Positions 1 through 8,236 are shown, counted from the stretch's first letter. The stretch: DNA of 33,558 bases from Streptomyces sp. 8L (GCF_020176795.1 NZ_JAIUKE010000094.1:1-33558); one strand, 5' to 3'. Notes: generated by a model from the sequence alone, not told the origin. A program made the numbers and translations.

Positions 1-357
1 GCCCACCCCGAGACCGTCCCCGCCGACGCCATGCCCGAGGGAAAGATGGGCCTCGACGCCGGCCCGGAGACCTGCGCGCTGTACGCGTCGAAGATCGCCG
101 ACGCGGCCACCGTCTTCTGGAACGGCCCGGTGGGCGTCTTCGAACACCCCGACTACGCCGAGGGCACCCGGGCCGTGGCCCAGGCCCTGATCGACTCGTC
201 CGCCTTCACCGTCGTCGGCGGCGGCGACTCCGCGGCCGCCGTGCGGACGCTGGGTTTCGACGAGTCGGCTTTCGGCCACATCTCGACCGGCGGCGGCGCC
301 AGCCTCGAATACCTCGAAGGCAAGACGCTGCCCGGCCTCGCCGCACTGGAGGACTGA
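1..357 (+). CDS. pgk: Phosphoglycerate kinase, 3' end only (5' part lies outside the window)
   Basis: This is the C-terminal 118 codons of phosphoglycerate kinase, the cytoplasmic glycolytic enzyme that transfers the acyl phosphate of 1,3-bisphosphoglycerate to ADP. The frame is open from base 1, so the gene is cut by the window edge. The family is usually about 400 residues, so roughly 285 are missing. Visible family motifs are WNGPVGVFE, the nucleotide-binding GGGDSAAAV loop, and [11 protein letters not shown] close to the C-terminus, which make the assignment secure. The stop TGA is followed after 7 bp by the tpiA start. A GGAGG at 348-352, inside the last pgk codons, serves as the tpiA ribosome site, so the two genes are almost certainly co-transcribed. 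Confidence 0.97.
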   Translation, partial: AHPETVPADAMPEGKMGLDAGPETCALYASKIADAATVFWNGPVGVFEHPDYAEGTRAVAQALIDSSAFTVVGGGDSAAAVRTLGFDESAFGHISTGGGASLEYLEGKTLPGLAALED

Positions 358-364
358 CCTTCCC

Positions 365-1174
365 ATGACCGCAACACCCGAGACCGCGACACCTCAGAAC
401 GCCGGCCGCACGCCGCTCATGGCGGGCAACTGGAAGATGAACCTCAACCACCTCGAGGCCATCGGACAGGTGCAGAAGCTCGCCTTCGGCCTGAACGACA
501 AGGACTTCGCGGCCGTCGAGGTCGCCGTCCTGCCGCCGTTCACCGACCTGCGCTCCGTGCAGACCCTGATCGACGGCGACAAGCTCAAGATCAAGTACGG
601 CGCGCAGGACATCTCCGCGCACGACTCCGGCGCCTACACCGGCGAGATCTCAGGGCCCATGCTCGCCAAGCTCAAGTGCTCGTACGTGGTCGTCGGCCAC
701 TCCGAGCGCCGCCAATACCACGGCGAGAGCGACGAGGTGTGCAACGCCAAGGTCAAGGCCGCCTACCGGCACGGCCTCACCCCGATCCTGTGCGTCGGCG
801 AGCCCGAGGCCGTCCGCGAGGAGGGCCGCCACGTCGAGCACACGCTCGCGCAGGTCGAGGGCGGTCTGAAGGACATCACGGCCGAGCAGGCCGAGACCCT
901 GGTCGTCGCGTACGAACCGGTGTGGGCCATCGGCACCGGCAAGACCTGCGGCGCCGACGACGCCCAGGAGGTGTGCGGCGCGATCCGCGGCAAGATCGCG
1001 GAGCTGTACACGCAGGACGTCGCCGACAAGGTCCGCATCCAGTACGGCGGCTCGGTGAAGTCCGGGAACGTCGCGGGGATCATGGCGCAGCCCGACATCG
1101 ACGGCGCTCTGGTCGGCGGCGCGTCGCTGGACACGGACGAGTACGTCAAGATCGTGCGCTTCCGCGACCAGTGA
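365..1174 (+). CDS. tpiA: Triose-phosphate isomerase
   Basis: A TIM-barrel enzyme of 269 residues that interconverts dihydroxyacetone phosphate and glyceraldehyde 3-phosphate in the cytoplasm. Active-site elements are all present: GNWKMN at residues 21-26 (catalytic Lys24), VVGHSERR with catalytic His112, [11 protein letters not shown] with catalytic Glu184 followed by the mobile loop, and the phosphate-binding YGGSVK near residue 227 and GALVGGASL near 248. The chosen ATG gives about ten more N-terminal residues (a Thr/Pro/Glu-rich stretch) than I remember for other Streptomyces enzymes. The GGAGG at 348-352 is 12 bp upstream, a little far, and a start at the Met before AGNWKMN is possible but has no better ribosome site. 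It follows pgk after 7 bp. Confidence 0.97.
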   Translation: MTATPETATPQNAGRTPLMAGNWKMNLNHLEAIGQVQKLAFGLNDKDFAAVEVAVLPPFTDLRSVQTLIDGDKLKIKYGAQDISAHDSGAYTGEISGPMLAKLKCSYVVVGHSERRQYHGESDEVCNAKVKAAYRHGLTPILCVGEPEAVREEGRHVEHTLAQVEGGLKDITAEQAETLVVAYEPVWAIGTGKTCGADDAQEVCGAIRGKIAELYTQDVADKVRIQYGGSVKSGNVAGIMAQPDIDGALVGGASLDTDEYVKIVRFRDQ

Positions 1175-1204
1175 GTGTGCCGTAGCACGGATTCGTCGTA
1201 CCCT

Positions 1205-1253
1205 TGCGGGGGCCGGCCACGGACGCGGACGCGTCCCGCGGTGGGCCCCCGCA
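1205..1253 (+). terminator. Hairpin between tpiA and secG, probable terminator or attenuator
   Basis: The arms 1205-1214 and 1244-1253 (TGCGGGGGCC and its exact complement) form a 10-bp stem. A second stem, GGACGCG with CGCGTCC (1221-1227 and 1230-1236), can form inside. There is no T run directly after it, as is usual for Streptomyces terminators. It would separate the pgk-tpiA transcript from secG, at least partly. The remaining spacer up to 1365 holds a T-rich patch at 1321-1329 but no promoter that I trust. Confidence 0.6.
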
Positions 1254-1365
1254 GTACATCGCGGGTGCCGCCGCGCCCGGTATGACGGACGGTATCCGCG
1301 ATGCTCGTACCAGCCGATTGTTGTTTTTCTGTCAATTCCACCCGTCCGAGGAAGTTGGTTCAGCC

Positions 1366-1602
1366 GTGGTTCTGGGGTTCTCGATCGCCCTCATCGTCTT
1401 CAGCCTGCTGCTGATGCTGCTGGTGCTGATGCACAAGGGCAAGGGCGGCGGCCTCTCCGACATGTTCGGTGGCGGCATGCAGTCGTCCGTGGGCGGCTCC
1501 TCGGTCGCGGAGCGCAACCTCGACCGCATCACCGTGGTCGTCTCCCTCCTGTGGGTGGCGTGCATCGTCGCGCTCGGCCTGATCATCAAGCTCAAGGGCT
1601 GA
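1366..1602 (+). CDS. secG: Preprotein translocase subunit SecG
   Basis: A 78-residue membrane protein, the small accessory subunit of the SecYEG channel, which stimulates SecA-driven export. It has the family layout: an N-terminal transmembrane helix (about residues 3-20, FSIALIVFSLLLMLLVLMHK), a glycine-rich cytoplasmic loop (GKGGGLSDMFGGGMQSSVGGS) and a second helix (about 54-75). The start is the GTG at 1366, which gives the usual length and follows GAGGAAG (1348-1354). The frame is open further upstream to a TTG at 1204, but that extension is not SecG-like and covers the hairpin. secG next to pgk-tpiA is a common actinobacterial arrangement. Confidence 0.95.
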   Translation: MVLGFSIALIVFSLLLMLLVLMHKGKGGGLSDMFGGGMQSSVGGSSVAERNLDRITVVVSLLWVACIVALGLIIKLKG

Positions 1603-1680
1603 CCCGCGGGCGGGTACCGGCTCCCCGGACGCGGCCTATCATGAGGTTCCGCGCCCGGCGCAGGGGGTAACTCCCGAAAC

Positions 1681-1708
1681 TGGACGCGCGTTGGGCGTTA
1701 CGTAGACT
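1681..1708 (+). promoter_or_regulatory. Predicted promoter of the RbpA-family gene
   Basis: TGGACG (1681-1686), a 16-bp spacer and TAGACT (1703-1708) match the housekeeping sigma pattern (TTGACA and TAGNNT) in most positions. Transcription would start near 1715 and give a leader of about 85 nt that carries AGGGAG (1785-1790) ahead of the GTG start at 1800. Confidence 0.45.
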
Positions 1709-1799
1709 CACGCAGCCTGGGGTGCCCGGCCATCGGGGCGCCCGGCAGCGGAGCTGCCGTTCGAAGCTTTGCGGCACCATCACGCAGGGAGTTACGACC

Positions 1800-2135
1800 G
1801 TGGCAAGTGGCAACGCGATCCGGGGGAGCCGGGTCGGAGCGGGCCCGATGGGCGAGGCCGAGCGCGGCGAGTCCGCACCCCGCCTGCGCATCTCCTTCTG
1901 GTGCTCCAACGGGCATGAGACCCAGCCGAGCTTCGCCAGCGACGCTCAGGTTCCGGAGACGTGGGACTGCCCGCGCTGCGGCTTCCCGGCCGGGCAGGAC
2001 CAGGACAACCCGCCGGACCCGCCGCGCACCGAGCCCTACAAGACCCACCTCGCGTACGTGCGCGAGCGGCGCAGCGACGCGGACGGCGAGGCGATCCTCG
2101 CCGAGGCGCTCGCGAAGCTCCGCGGCGAGATCTGA
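1800..2135 (+). CDS. RbpA-family RNA polymerase-binding protein (RbpA/RbpB paralogue)
   Basis: A 111-residue protein of the RbpA family, actinobacterial proteins that bind RNA polymerase and group 1/2 sigma factors and stimulate open-complex formation. The N-terminal AIRGSRVGAG segment, the core with Cys35-x3-His39 and Cys57-PR-Cys60 (likely zinc ligands), and a C-terminal PPRTEPYKTHLAYVRERRS followed by an amphipathic helix match the family order: tail, core, basic linker, sigma-interaction helix. It lacks the longer C-terminal tail I remember for the main Streptomyces RbpA, so I read it as the second paralogue, although automatic annotation often just says RbpA. The GTG at 1800 is preceded by AGGGAG. 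The gene stands alone, with its own promoter upstream and a strong palindrome just after it. Confidence 0.85.
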   Translation: MASGNAIRGSRVGAGPMGEAERGESAPRLRISFWCSNGHETQPSFASDAQVPETWDCPRCGFPAGQDQDNPPDPPRTEPYKTHLAYVRERRSDADGEAILAEALAKLRGEI

Positions 2136-2158
2136 GCGGCGAGCGCCGACCAGGCCGA

Positions 2159-2190
2159 TCCGGCCGGTCACCCGCGGGTGACCGGCCGGA
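2159..2190 (+). terminator. Perfect 32-bp palindrome after the RbpA-family gene, probable terminator
   Basis: The two halves 2159-2174 and 2175-2190 are exact reverse complements (16 bp each, centre CCCGCGGG), so the RNA can form a stem of about 14 bp with a 4-nt loop. It starts 23 bp after the RbpA-family stop and lies ahead of the pgi promoter region. Confidence 0.7.
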
Positions 2191-2233
2191 CGCGTTCGTG
2201 CCCGCCGGTCCCTCGGCCGTCACCCTGATCAAT

Positions 2234-2239
2234 TAGGTT
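2234..2239 (+). promoter_or_regulatory. Possible -10 element for pgi
   Basis: TAGGTT in a small AT-rich patch (GATCAATTAGGTTGGATT) is of the same type as the -10 boxes seen elsewhere in this window. No good -35 is visible 16-18 bp upstream. A start near 2246 would give a 40-nt leader to the pgi ATG. Confidence 0.35.
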
Positions 2240-2286
2240 GGATTCCGAACAGGGACACGCATCCAGGCACGAGAAGAAGTGGGCTG

Positions 2287-3951
2287 ATGTCCGACATGAA
2301 CGCAACCGGCGCGCGCAAGAGGCTCAACCAGCTGCCCGAGTGGGCCGCACTCGGCAAGCACCGCGAACAGCTGGGCGACACCCACCTGCGCGATCTGTTC
2401 GCGTCGCAGCCGGAGCGCGGCACGGACTACACGGCGCGGGTGGGCGATCTCCGCCTGGACTACTCCAAGCAGCTGGTGACGGACGAGACGCTGGCGCTGC
2501 TGCGCGACCTCGCCAAGGCCACCGGTGTCGCCGAGCTGCGGGACGCCATGTTCCGCGGCGAGAAGATCAACACGACCGAGAACCGCGCCGTCCTGCACGT
2601 CGCGCTGCGCGCCCCGCGCGACGCGGTGATCGAGGTCGACGGCGAGAACGTCGTGCCCGCCGTGCACGCGGTCCTCGACAAGATGGCTGACTTCTCCGAG
2701 CGCGTACGCTCCGGCGCCTGGACCGGCCACACCGGCCGTCCCATCAAGAACATCGTCAACATCGGCATCGGCGGCTCCGACCTCGGCCCCGCCATGGCGT
2801 ACGAGGCCCTGAAGACGTTCACCCGCAGGGACCTGACCGTGCGGTTCGTCTCCAACGTCGACGGCGCCGACCTCTACGAGGCGGTCCGCGACCTCGACGC
2901 GGCCGAGACGCTGTTCATCATCGCGTCCAAGACGTTCACCACCATCGAGACCATCACCAACGCCACCTCCGCGCGCAAGTGGCTGCTCGGCGAACTCGGC
3001 GCGGGCCAGGAGGCGGTGGCCAAGCACTTCGTGGCGCTGTCCACCAACAGCGAGAAGGTCGCCGACTTCGGCATCGACACGGCCAACATGTTCGAGTTCT
3101 GGGACTGGGTCGGCGGACGCTACTCCTACGACTCCGCCATCGGTCTCTCGCTGATGATCGCGATCGGCCAGGACCGCTTCCGCGAGATGCTCGACGGGTT
3201 CCACACCGTCGACGAGCACTTCCGCACCGCCCCCGCCGCCTCCAACGTGCCGCTGCTGCTCGGCCTCCTCGGCGTCTGGTACGGCTCGTTCTTCGACGCG
3301 CAGACGCACGCCGTCCTGCCGTACAGCCACTACCTGTCGAAGTTCACCGCGTACCTCCAGCAGCTGGAGATGGAGTCCAACGGCAAGTCCGTGGACCGCG
3401 CGGGCAACCCCGTCGACTGGCAGACGGGGCCCGTCGTGTGGGGCACGCCCGGCACCAACGGGCAGCACGCGTACTACCAGTTGATTCACCAGGGCACCAA
3501 GGTCATCCCCGCCGACTTCATCGGCTTCGCCCGCCCCTCCGGGGACCTGCCGGCCGGCCTGGCCGCCCAGCACGACCTGCTGATGGCCAACTTCTTCGCG
3601 CAGACACAGGCGCTGGCCTTCGGCAAGACACCCGACGAGGTCCGCGCGGAGGGCGTCGCCGAGGAACTCGTGCCGCACAAGACGTTCCGCGGCAACCACC
3701 CGACGACGACGATCGTCGCGCCGGACCTCACCCCGTCGGTGCTCGGCCAGCTCATCGCCCTCTACGAGCACAAGGTGTTCGTCCAGGGCGCCGTGTGGAA
3801 CATCGACTCCTTCGACCAGTGGGGCGTGGAGCTCGGCAAGGTGCTCGCCAAGAACATCGAGCCCGTCCTGACCGGTGAGAAGTCGGCCGAGGGCCTCGAC
3901 TCCTCGACGGCCGGGCTCGTCGCCCTGTACCGGACGCTGCGCGGCCGCTGA
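2287..3951 (+). CDS. pgi: Glucose-6-phosphate isomerase
   Basis: A 554-residue cytoplasmic enzyme that interconverts glucose 6-phosphate and fructose 6-phosphate, the branch point between glycolysis and the pentose-phosphate genes downstream. Sugar-phosphate-binding motifs are clear: [11 protein letters not shown] (about 158-168), the PGI signature WVGGRYS (274-280), catalytic Glu363 in QLEMESNGK, His394 in NGQHAYYQ, and the second signature around [10 protein letters not shown] with Lys518. Length and motif order match the long (about 550-residue) bacterial form. The ATG at 2287 follows a weak purine-rich ribosome site (GAGAAGAAG, 2271-2279). A frame that stays open on the opposite strand over the same region is a GC-bias shadow. 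Confidence 0.97.
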   Translation: MSDMNATGARKRLNQLPEWAALGKHREQLGDTHLRDLFASQPERGTDYTARVGDLRLDYSKQLVTDETLALLRDLAKATGVAELRDAMFRGEKINTTENRAVLHVALRAPRDAVIEVDGENVVPAVHAVLDKMADFSERVRSGAWTGHTGRPIKNIVNIGIGGSDLGPAMAYEALKTFTRRDLTVRFVSNVDGADLYEAVRDLDAAETLFIIASKTFTTIETITNATSARKWLLGELGAGQEAVAKHFVALSTNSEKVADFGIDTANMFEFWDWVGGRYSYDSAIGLSLMIAIGQDRFREMLDGFHTVDEHFRTAPAASNVPLLLGLLGVWYGSFFDAQTHAVLPYSHYLSKFTAYLQQLEMESNGKSVDRAGNPVDWQTGPVVWGTPGTNGQHAYYQLIHQGTKVIPADFIGFARPSGDLPAGLAAQHDLLMANFFAQTQALAFGKTPDEVRAEGVAEELVPHKTFRGNHPTTTIVAPDLTPSVLGQLIALYEHKVFVQGAVWNIDSFDQWGVELGKVLAKNIEPVLTGEKSAEGLDSSTAGLVALYRTLRGR

Positions 3952-3955
3952 GCCG

Positions 3956-4507
3956 ATGACGACGGGGGCGGGGGCGGCCGGAGCCGCGCAGACGACGCCG
4001 TACGGCCCACCGGGCGGGGGCGGGCCGCACCTGCGCGCCCCGCGCCAGACGCTCCACCCGCGCGCCGTCGCCTGGTGGCGCGCCCAGCTGCTGCTGGCCG
4101 CGGCGGGACCCGTCGCAGTGCTCGCCGTGCTCGGCGCGCTGATCGGCCCCGCGCGCGGCGGGCTGCTCACCGCGGCGGGCGCCGTCGCGGCGGCCGGTCT
4201 CCTGAGCGCCGCCCTGCTGCCGCGCTGGTGGTACCGGGTGCACCGGTGGGAGGTCACCGGCGACGCGGTCTATGTGCGCTCCGGCTTCTTCTGGCAGGAG
4301 TGGCGGGTCGCGCCGATGTCCCGGGTCCAGACCGTGGACACCGTACGCGGCCCGCTTGAACAGCTGTTCCGGCTCTCGACGGTCACCGTCACCACGGCGT
4401 CCGCGAAGGGCGCCGTGCACATCAGGGGCCTCGGCCCGGAGACCGCCACGGCGCTCGCCGAGCGGCTGACCCGGATCACCCAGGCGACGCCGGGGGACGC
4501 CACGTGA
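3956..4507 (+). CDS. PH-domain (DUF304/YdbS-like) membrane protein
   Basis: A 183-residue protein. After a Gly/Pro-rich N-terminal tail (about 1-30) come two hydrophobic segments (about 42-62 and 66-86), then a single bacterial PH domain (bPH2, DUF304) recognisable from RWEVTGDAVYVRSGFFWQEWRVAPMSRVQTVDTVRGPLEQLFRLSTVTVTTA. This is the YdbS type. In Bacillus the YdbS/YdbT pair has been linked to envelope stress and antimicrobial resistance, but the molecular role is unknown. The ATG lies 4 bp after the pgi stop, so it may ride on the pgi transcript. It overlaps the next gene by 4 bp (GTGA), which suggests the two proteins work together. Confidence 0.8.
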   Translation: MTTGAGAAGAAQTTPYGPPGGGGPHLRAPRQTLHPRAVAWWRAQLLLAAAGPVAVLAVLGALIGPARGGLLTAAGAVAAAGLLSAALLPRWWYRVHRWEVTGDAVYVRSGFFWQEWRVAPMSRVQTVDTVRGPLEQLFRLSTVTVTTASAKGAVHIRGLGPETATALAERLTRITQATPGDAT

Positions 4508-6036
4508 CCGCCCCGCCGGCGGACACCGGCGAACGCGCACCGGCAGCGGAGGCCACCGAGGCGATCCCCTGGCAGCGGCTCGACCCGCGCACGTACGTCG
4601 TCACGGCGGTGGTCCTCGTCGGCGTCGTCGTCAGCGCGGGCGTGCCCACAGCGCTCGGCGTCATGGACTCCGCGGGCGTCAGCCGCGCCATGGCGTGGAC
4701 GGTGGCGGGGGCGGTCGTGGTCACCGCGCTCGGCACCGGCATCGACTACGTGCGCTGGCGGCGCACCGGCTACCGGATCGGCCCCGAGCGCGCAGAACTG
4801 CGCCAGGGCCTGCTGCTGGTGAAGCGGCGCTCGCTGCCGCTCGACCGCATACGGACCGTCGACCTGACCGCGAATCCGCTGCTGCGCGTCTTCGGTCTGG
4901 TCACCGTACGGATCGGGGCAGGCGAACACGCCCGCGAGGGCGCGCTGGAACTGGAGTCCGTCGCGCGCGCCGAGGGCGAGCGGCTGCGCAGGGAGCTCCT
5001 GGCCCGGACCCCGCGGGCCGCGGGGGAGCGGCCCGACGAGGGCCTCCTCGCGTCGATACGGCCCGGCTGGGTGCTGTACGCGCCGCTGTCGTTCCTGTCC
5101 CCGCTGCTCGCCGGGGCGTCCGTGGGCGGTCTGCTGCAGATCAGCGACTGGTTCGGTGCCCAGGGGGACGTGATCAGGTTCGTGGCGCGCTGCCTGCGGC
5201 ACGCGCCGCTGGGCTGGGCGGTCACCGCCTCCGTGCTCGCGGCGCTGCTCGCCGGTGCGGTCGGCGCGCTCGGCGTCTGGACCGAGATGTGGTGGCACTA
5301 CCGGCTGGAGCGCGAACCGGGCGGCACGCTGCGGGTCCGGCGCGGACTGCTCACCTCGCGGTCCGTCTCCGTCGAGGAGCGGCGGCTGCGGGGCGTCGAG
5401 ATCGTGGAGCCGCTCGGCGTCCGGCTGCTGGGCGCGGCCCGCGTGGACGCGATCGCCACCGGGCTCGTCCACAAGGAGACGCGGGAGAAGCACGTCGACC
5501 ACCGCAATCTGCTGCCCGCCGCGCCGCGCGCCCTCGCGGACGAGGTGGCGGCGCGGGTGCTGCGCGAGGCGTCGGCGCCCACCGCGCGGTCGCTGTCCGC
5601 CCATCCGGCGGCGGCCCGCGCCCGCCGGCTGCGCCGCGCGGTGGCCGGGGCGCTCGCCCCCGCGGCCCTCTTCGCCGCCCTCGGCCTCTGGTGGGTGGCG
5701 CTGTGCGTCGCGGTTCTCGCCCTGCCGGCGGCCCTGTGCCTCGCGGTGACCGCGTACCGCTCCCTGGGCCACGGCCTCAGCGGCGCCTACCTGGTGGCGC
5801 GGTCCGGCGCGGTGCGCAGGTCGACCGTGGCGCTCCAGCGCTCGGGCGTGATCGGCTGGACCGTACGGCAGTCGTACTTCCAGCGCAGGGCGGGCCTCGT
5901 CACCCTGACGGCCACCACGGCCGCGGGACGGGGGCGCTACCACGTACGGGACGCGGCAGAGGCCGAGGCGCTGGCCTTCGCCGAGGAGGCGGCACCGGGC
6001 CTGCTGGCCCCGTTCCTGACGACCGAGGACACCTGA
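4504..6036 (+). CDS. Multi-pass membrane protein with three PH (DUF304/YdbT-like) domains
   Basis: A 510-residue protein that looks like YdbT. Three bPH2 domains can be seen, each starting with a Y/G-x-L or Y-x-I strand followed by a G-x-L/V turn and a run of basic residues: near residues 85-165 (GYRIGPERAELRQGLLLVKRR), 262-355 (HYRLEREPGGTLRVRRGLL) and 420-505 (LSGAYLVARSGAVRRST). Pairs of hydrophobic helices separate them (about 35-80, 195-255 and 380-420, six helices in all), so the PH domains probably face one side of the membrane. The start is the GTG that overlaps the stop of the preceding PH protein, and no other start is better supported. The function is unknown; the pair is probably a membrane complex. 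It is convergent with the next gene. Confidence 0.8.
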   Translation: MTAPPADTGERAPAAEATEAIPWQRLDPRTYVVTAVVLVGVVVSAGVPTALGVMDSAGVSRAMAWTVAGAVVVTALGTGIDYVRWRRTGYRIGPERAELRQGLLLVKRRSLPLDRIRTVDLTANPLLRVFGLVTVRIGAGEHAREGALELESVARAEGERLRRELLARTPRAAGERPDEGLLASIRPGWVLYAPLSFLSPLLAGASVGGLLQISDWFGAQGDVIRFVARCLRHAPLGWAVTASVLAALLAGAVGALGVWTEMWWHYRLEREPGGTLRVRRGLLTSRSVSVEERRLRGVEIVEPLGVRLLGAARVDAIATGLVHKETREKHVDHRNLLPAAPRALADEVAARVLREASAPTARSLSAHPAAARARRLRRAVAGALAPAALFAALGLWWVALCVAVLALPAALCLAVTAYRSLGHGLSGAYLVARSGAVRRSTVALQRSGVIGWTVRQSYFQRRAGLVTLTATTAAGRGRYHVRDAAEAEALAFAEEAAPGLLAPFLTTEDT

Positions 6037-6042
6037 CAGCCA

Positions 6043-6113
6043 CCTGACGGGTCGCCGCCCGCTGGATGCCGTGGACGCGTCGGTCGAGTAACGGGTCCCG
6101 CCCGTCCGTCAGG
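6043..6113. terminator. Possible bidirectional terminator between convergent genes
   Basis: CCTGACGG (6043-6050) pairs exactly with CCGTCAGG (6106-6113), and a smaller hairpin (ACGGG/CCCGT, 6091-6105) can form inside. The structure sits between the convergent ends of the PH-domain operon and the low-complexity gene and overlaps the last codons of the latter. The long loop makes it only a moderate candidate. Confidence 0.35.
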
Positions 6114-7005
6114 CCGCGCCGCGCCCGCCGAGCTGGATGCCGGCCATCCGCTTCCACTCGTACGGTCCCGTGCTGACCCTGGCGGCGAGTTCGCCGTCGA
6201 AGGTGTCCTCGACGGGCAGCCCTGCCTGCTCGGCGGCGGCGCGCGCGACCGCGTCCGACGGCGCGACGAGGTCGCCCCAGCGGCCGTCCTCGCCGACGAG
6301 CACGATGCGGGTGCCGAGCCTGCCGAGGTGGGCGAGCCGGCCCTGCGCGCCGCCGTGGCGCGAGCCGAACGCGGTGATCTGCTTCGCCAGCCGGGCCGCC
6401 GTGCGCGCGGCCTTCGCCTCGCGGCGCCTCGCGGCCGGATCGGGCCGCTCGGCCGCCGGTGGCTCCTGCCCGGCGCCGGCCAGGTTCTCGGACGCGCCAT
6501 CAGTCCCGGACGCGGCGCCGGCCTCCGCCTGCGCCCCAGCCTCCGGTTCCGACGCCGCCGCGGCCTCGGCGTCCGGCTTCGGCTTTGCGTCGGCCTCAGG
6601 CTTTGCGTCGGCCCCAGGCTTGGTCTCGGCCTCCGGCTTGGCCCCGGCCTTCGGTTCCGCGTCGGCCCCGGCTCCGGTCTTCGGTTCCGCGTCGGCCCCG
6701 GCCTCCGGCTTGGCCTCGGCCTTGGCCCCGGTCGTGGCCTCCGCCGCCGTCTTCTCCTCGGCGGCCGGGGCCCCTTCGGTATCCGTCTTCCCACCTGCCG
6801 CGGGCTTCTCGCCCGCCCCGGACGCAGCCTCAGCCTCCGAGGGGGCCTCCGCCCCGGACGCGGCCTCCCCCTCCGACGAGGCCTCCGCCTCGGACGAACC
6901 GCCGGCCTCGGGCTTCCCGGCCGTCTCAGCCGGGGCGTCCGCCTCGGGGGCCTTCTCCTCGGCGCGTGCGCGTTCGCCCTGCCCGGTCTCTTCGCTCTCT
7001 GCCAT
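6109..7005 (-). CDS. Unknown protein with long Ala/Glu/Lys/Pro-rich tail and small C-terminal domain
   Basis: A 298-residue protein of unknown function. Residues 1 to about 185 are low complexity, almost only A, E, G, K, P, S, D and T, with decapeptide-like repeats (GADAEPKTGA at 103-112, GADAEPKAGA at 113-122, then KPEAETKPGA and KPEADAKPKP variants). This should be a disordered, highly charged tail. A basic helix follows (ARRREAKAARTAARLAKQ, about 192-209), then a compact C-terminal domain of about 85 residues with a hydrophobic strand (GTRIVLVGEDGRWGDLVAP) and the ending GPYEWKRMAGIQLGG. There is no signal peptide or membrane segment. The globular part reads as genuine protein and not as a frame artefact. 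The gene lies downstream of ctaB on the same strand but is separated by a hairpin. Confidence 0.75.
   Translation of the reverse strand: MAESEETGQGERARAEEKAPEADAPAETAGKPEAGGSSEAEASSEGEAASGAEAPSEAEAASGAGEKPAAGGKTDTEGAPAAEEKTAAEATTGAKAEAKPEAGADAEPKTGAGADAEPKAGAKPEAETKPGADAKPEADAKPKPDAEAAAASEPEAGAQAEAGAASGTDGASENLAGAGQEPPAAERPDPAARRREAKAARTAARLAKQITAFGSRHGGAQGRLAHLGRLGTRIVLVGEDGRWGDLVAPSDAVARAAAEQAGLPVEDTFDGELAARVSTGPYEWKRMAGIQLGGRGAA
6649..6702 (-). repeat. Direct repeat (24 bp exact, 30-bp period) inside the low-complexity gene
   Basis: 6649-6672 and 6679-6702 are identical over 24 bases and are offset by 30 bases, which is 10 codons. Degenerate further copies extend on both sides (about 6590-6740). 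The period keeps the frame, so copy-number change would lengthen or shorten the tail without breaking the gene. Confidence 0.85.
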
Positions 7006-7039
7006 GTGCGCAGGCTACCCACGGGTAGCGGAAACGGCG

Positions 7040-7082
7040 ACGCCCCGGCCGCGTGGCTTTGGCCACGCGATCACCGGGGCGT
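7040..7082 (-). terminator. Terminator hairpin downstream of ctaB
   Basis: The outer arms 7040-7048 and 7074-7082 (9 bp, ACGCCCCGG with CCGGGGCGT) enclose an inner stem 7050-7057/7062-7069 (8 bp). On the minus strand the hairpin begins 17 bp after the ctaB stop and is followed by CGCCGTTTCCGC, a short T-containing tail. It would insulate the next minus-strand gene (6109-7005). Confidence 0.75.
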
Positions 7083-7099
7083 TCAAGGACGCAGGACGT

Positions 7100-8047
7100 T
7101 CAGCGCAGGAACGGGTCCACGGCCACCGCGACGAACAGCAGCGACACATAGGTGATGGACCAGTGGAACAGGCGCATCTCCTTGAGCTTCGCGCCCACGA
7201 CTCCCGCCCTGGCGCGCGCCTGGAGCCTGTGCGCCTCGGTGAGCCACCACGCGCCGGACAGCGCGGCGACCGCCGTGTAGAACCAGCCGGTGTAGCCGAG
7301 CGGCGTCAGCGTCAGCGACACCAGGACCATGACCCAGCTGTAGACGACGACCTGCTTGGCGACGGCCTTGTTCGTGGCGACGGCGGGCAGCATCGGCACG
7401 CCGACCCGCTCGTAGTCGCCCCGTACGCGCATCATCAGGACCCAGGTGTGCGGCGGCGTCCAGAAGAAGATGACCAGGAAGAGGATGACCGCGGCCCACG
7501 ACATCGAGTTCGTCACGGCCGACCAGCCGATGAGGACCGGCATGCAGCCCGCGATGCCGCCCCAGACCACGTTCTGCGAGGTGCGCCGCTTGAGGCCCAT
7601 CGTGTAGACGAGCACGTAGAAAAGCAGCGCGCCGAGGGCCATCGCCGCCGACAGCCAGTTCACCAGCAGTCCGAACCACAGCGTGGAGACTGCGGCGAGG
7701 GCGAGGCCGAATACGAGCGCTTCGCGCGGGGAGACCATTCCGGTCACGAGGGGCCGCTGCGACGTCCTGTCCATCAGGGCGTCGATATCACGGTCGATAT
7801 ACATGTTCAGGGCATTGGCGCCGCCTGCGGAGAGATAACCGCCGACACAGGTGGCGAGTACCAGCCAGAGGTCCGGAACGCCCCGGGCGGCGAGGAACAT
7901 CACCGGAACGGTGGTGATGAGCAACAGCTCGATGATCCGCGGCTTCGTCAGCTCCACGAATGCCCTGACGCGCGCTCCGAACGGCCGATGGGCCCTCGGG
8001 CTCGACGTCGCGGCGACCCCTGCGGGTCGGGACTCGACGGCCGTCAC
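7100..8047 (-). CDS. ctaB: Protoheme IX farnesyltransferase (heme O synthase)
   Basis: A 315-residue polytopic membrane prenyltransferase of the UbiA superfamily that adds a farnesyl group to heme B to make heme O, the substrate of CtaA for cytochrome oxidase. The first Asp-rich motif is [20 protein letters not shown] (about 81-100, with Asp85 and Asp89). The second conserved region is [28 protein letters not shown]. Seven to nine hydrophobic helices are visible. Two GTG starts lie 6 bp apart. The one at 8047 has AGGGG five bases upstream, whereas the one at 8053 has the same purines directly abutting it, so 8047 is chosen. Thr follows PPH where I expect an aromatic residue. It is divergent from tkt, as in mycobacteria. 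Confidence 0.95.
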   Translation of the reverse strand: MTAVESRPAGVAATSSPRAHRPFGARVRAFVELTKPRIIELLLITTVPVMFLAARGVPDLWLVLATCVGGYLSAGGANALNMYIDRDIDALMDRTSQRPLVTGMVSPREALVFGLALAAVSTLWFGLLVNWLSAAMALGALLFYVLVYTMGLKRRTSQNVVWGGIAGCMPVLIGWSAVTNSMSWAAVILFLVIFFWTPPHTWVLMMRVRGDYERVGVPMLPAVATNKAVAKQVVVYSWVMVLVSLTLTPLGYTGWFYTAVAALSGAWWLTEAHRLQARARAGVVGAKLKEMRLFHWSITYVSLLFVAVAVDPFLR

Positions 8048-8123
8048 GTACACCCCTGACAGAGAAATCCCAGCAAGCTCCGGGCGGCGTGAAGCCCCGG
8101 TGAAGACTTGCGCGTACCACGCC

Positions 8124-8129
8124 ACTCTA
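8124..8129 (-). promoter_or_regulatory. Possible -10 element for ctaB
   Basis: On the minus strand the sequence reads TAGAGT (8129 to 8124), the TAGNNT pattern common here. No recognisable -35 lies 17-18 bp upstream. The leader to the GTG at 8047 would be about 70 nt. Confidence 0.3.
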
Positions 8130-8236
8130 GACGTTGCCCAGATGCCGTTCTCCGCGGGGGTCGGTCGTGTTGGGGGCACCCACGGGCCATACGAATGGCT
8201 CACCGGGAGGCGGACTTCCGCCCCTGGCCGCACCCT

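Noticed and set aside
1204..1365. N-terminal extension of SecG from a TTG at 1204
   Set aside because: It covers a terminator-like hairpin, has no SecG similarity, and GTG 1366 has a ribosome site and gives the family length.
2233..4257. Long open frame on the minus strand opposite pgi and the first PH gene
   Set aside because: It is antisense to a fully conserved enzyme, has composition driven by GC-rich third positions, and no recognisable domain.
8124..8153. ECF sigma factor type promoter (GAGAAC ... GTCTA) ahead of ctaB on the minus strand
   Set aside because: The spacing between the AAC and CGTC elements is about 3 bp too short for the known ECF consensus.
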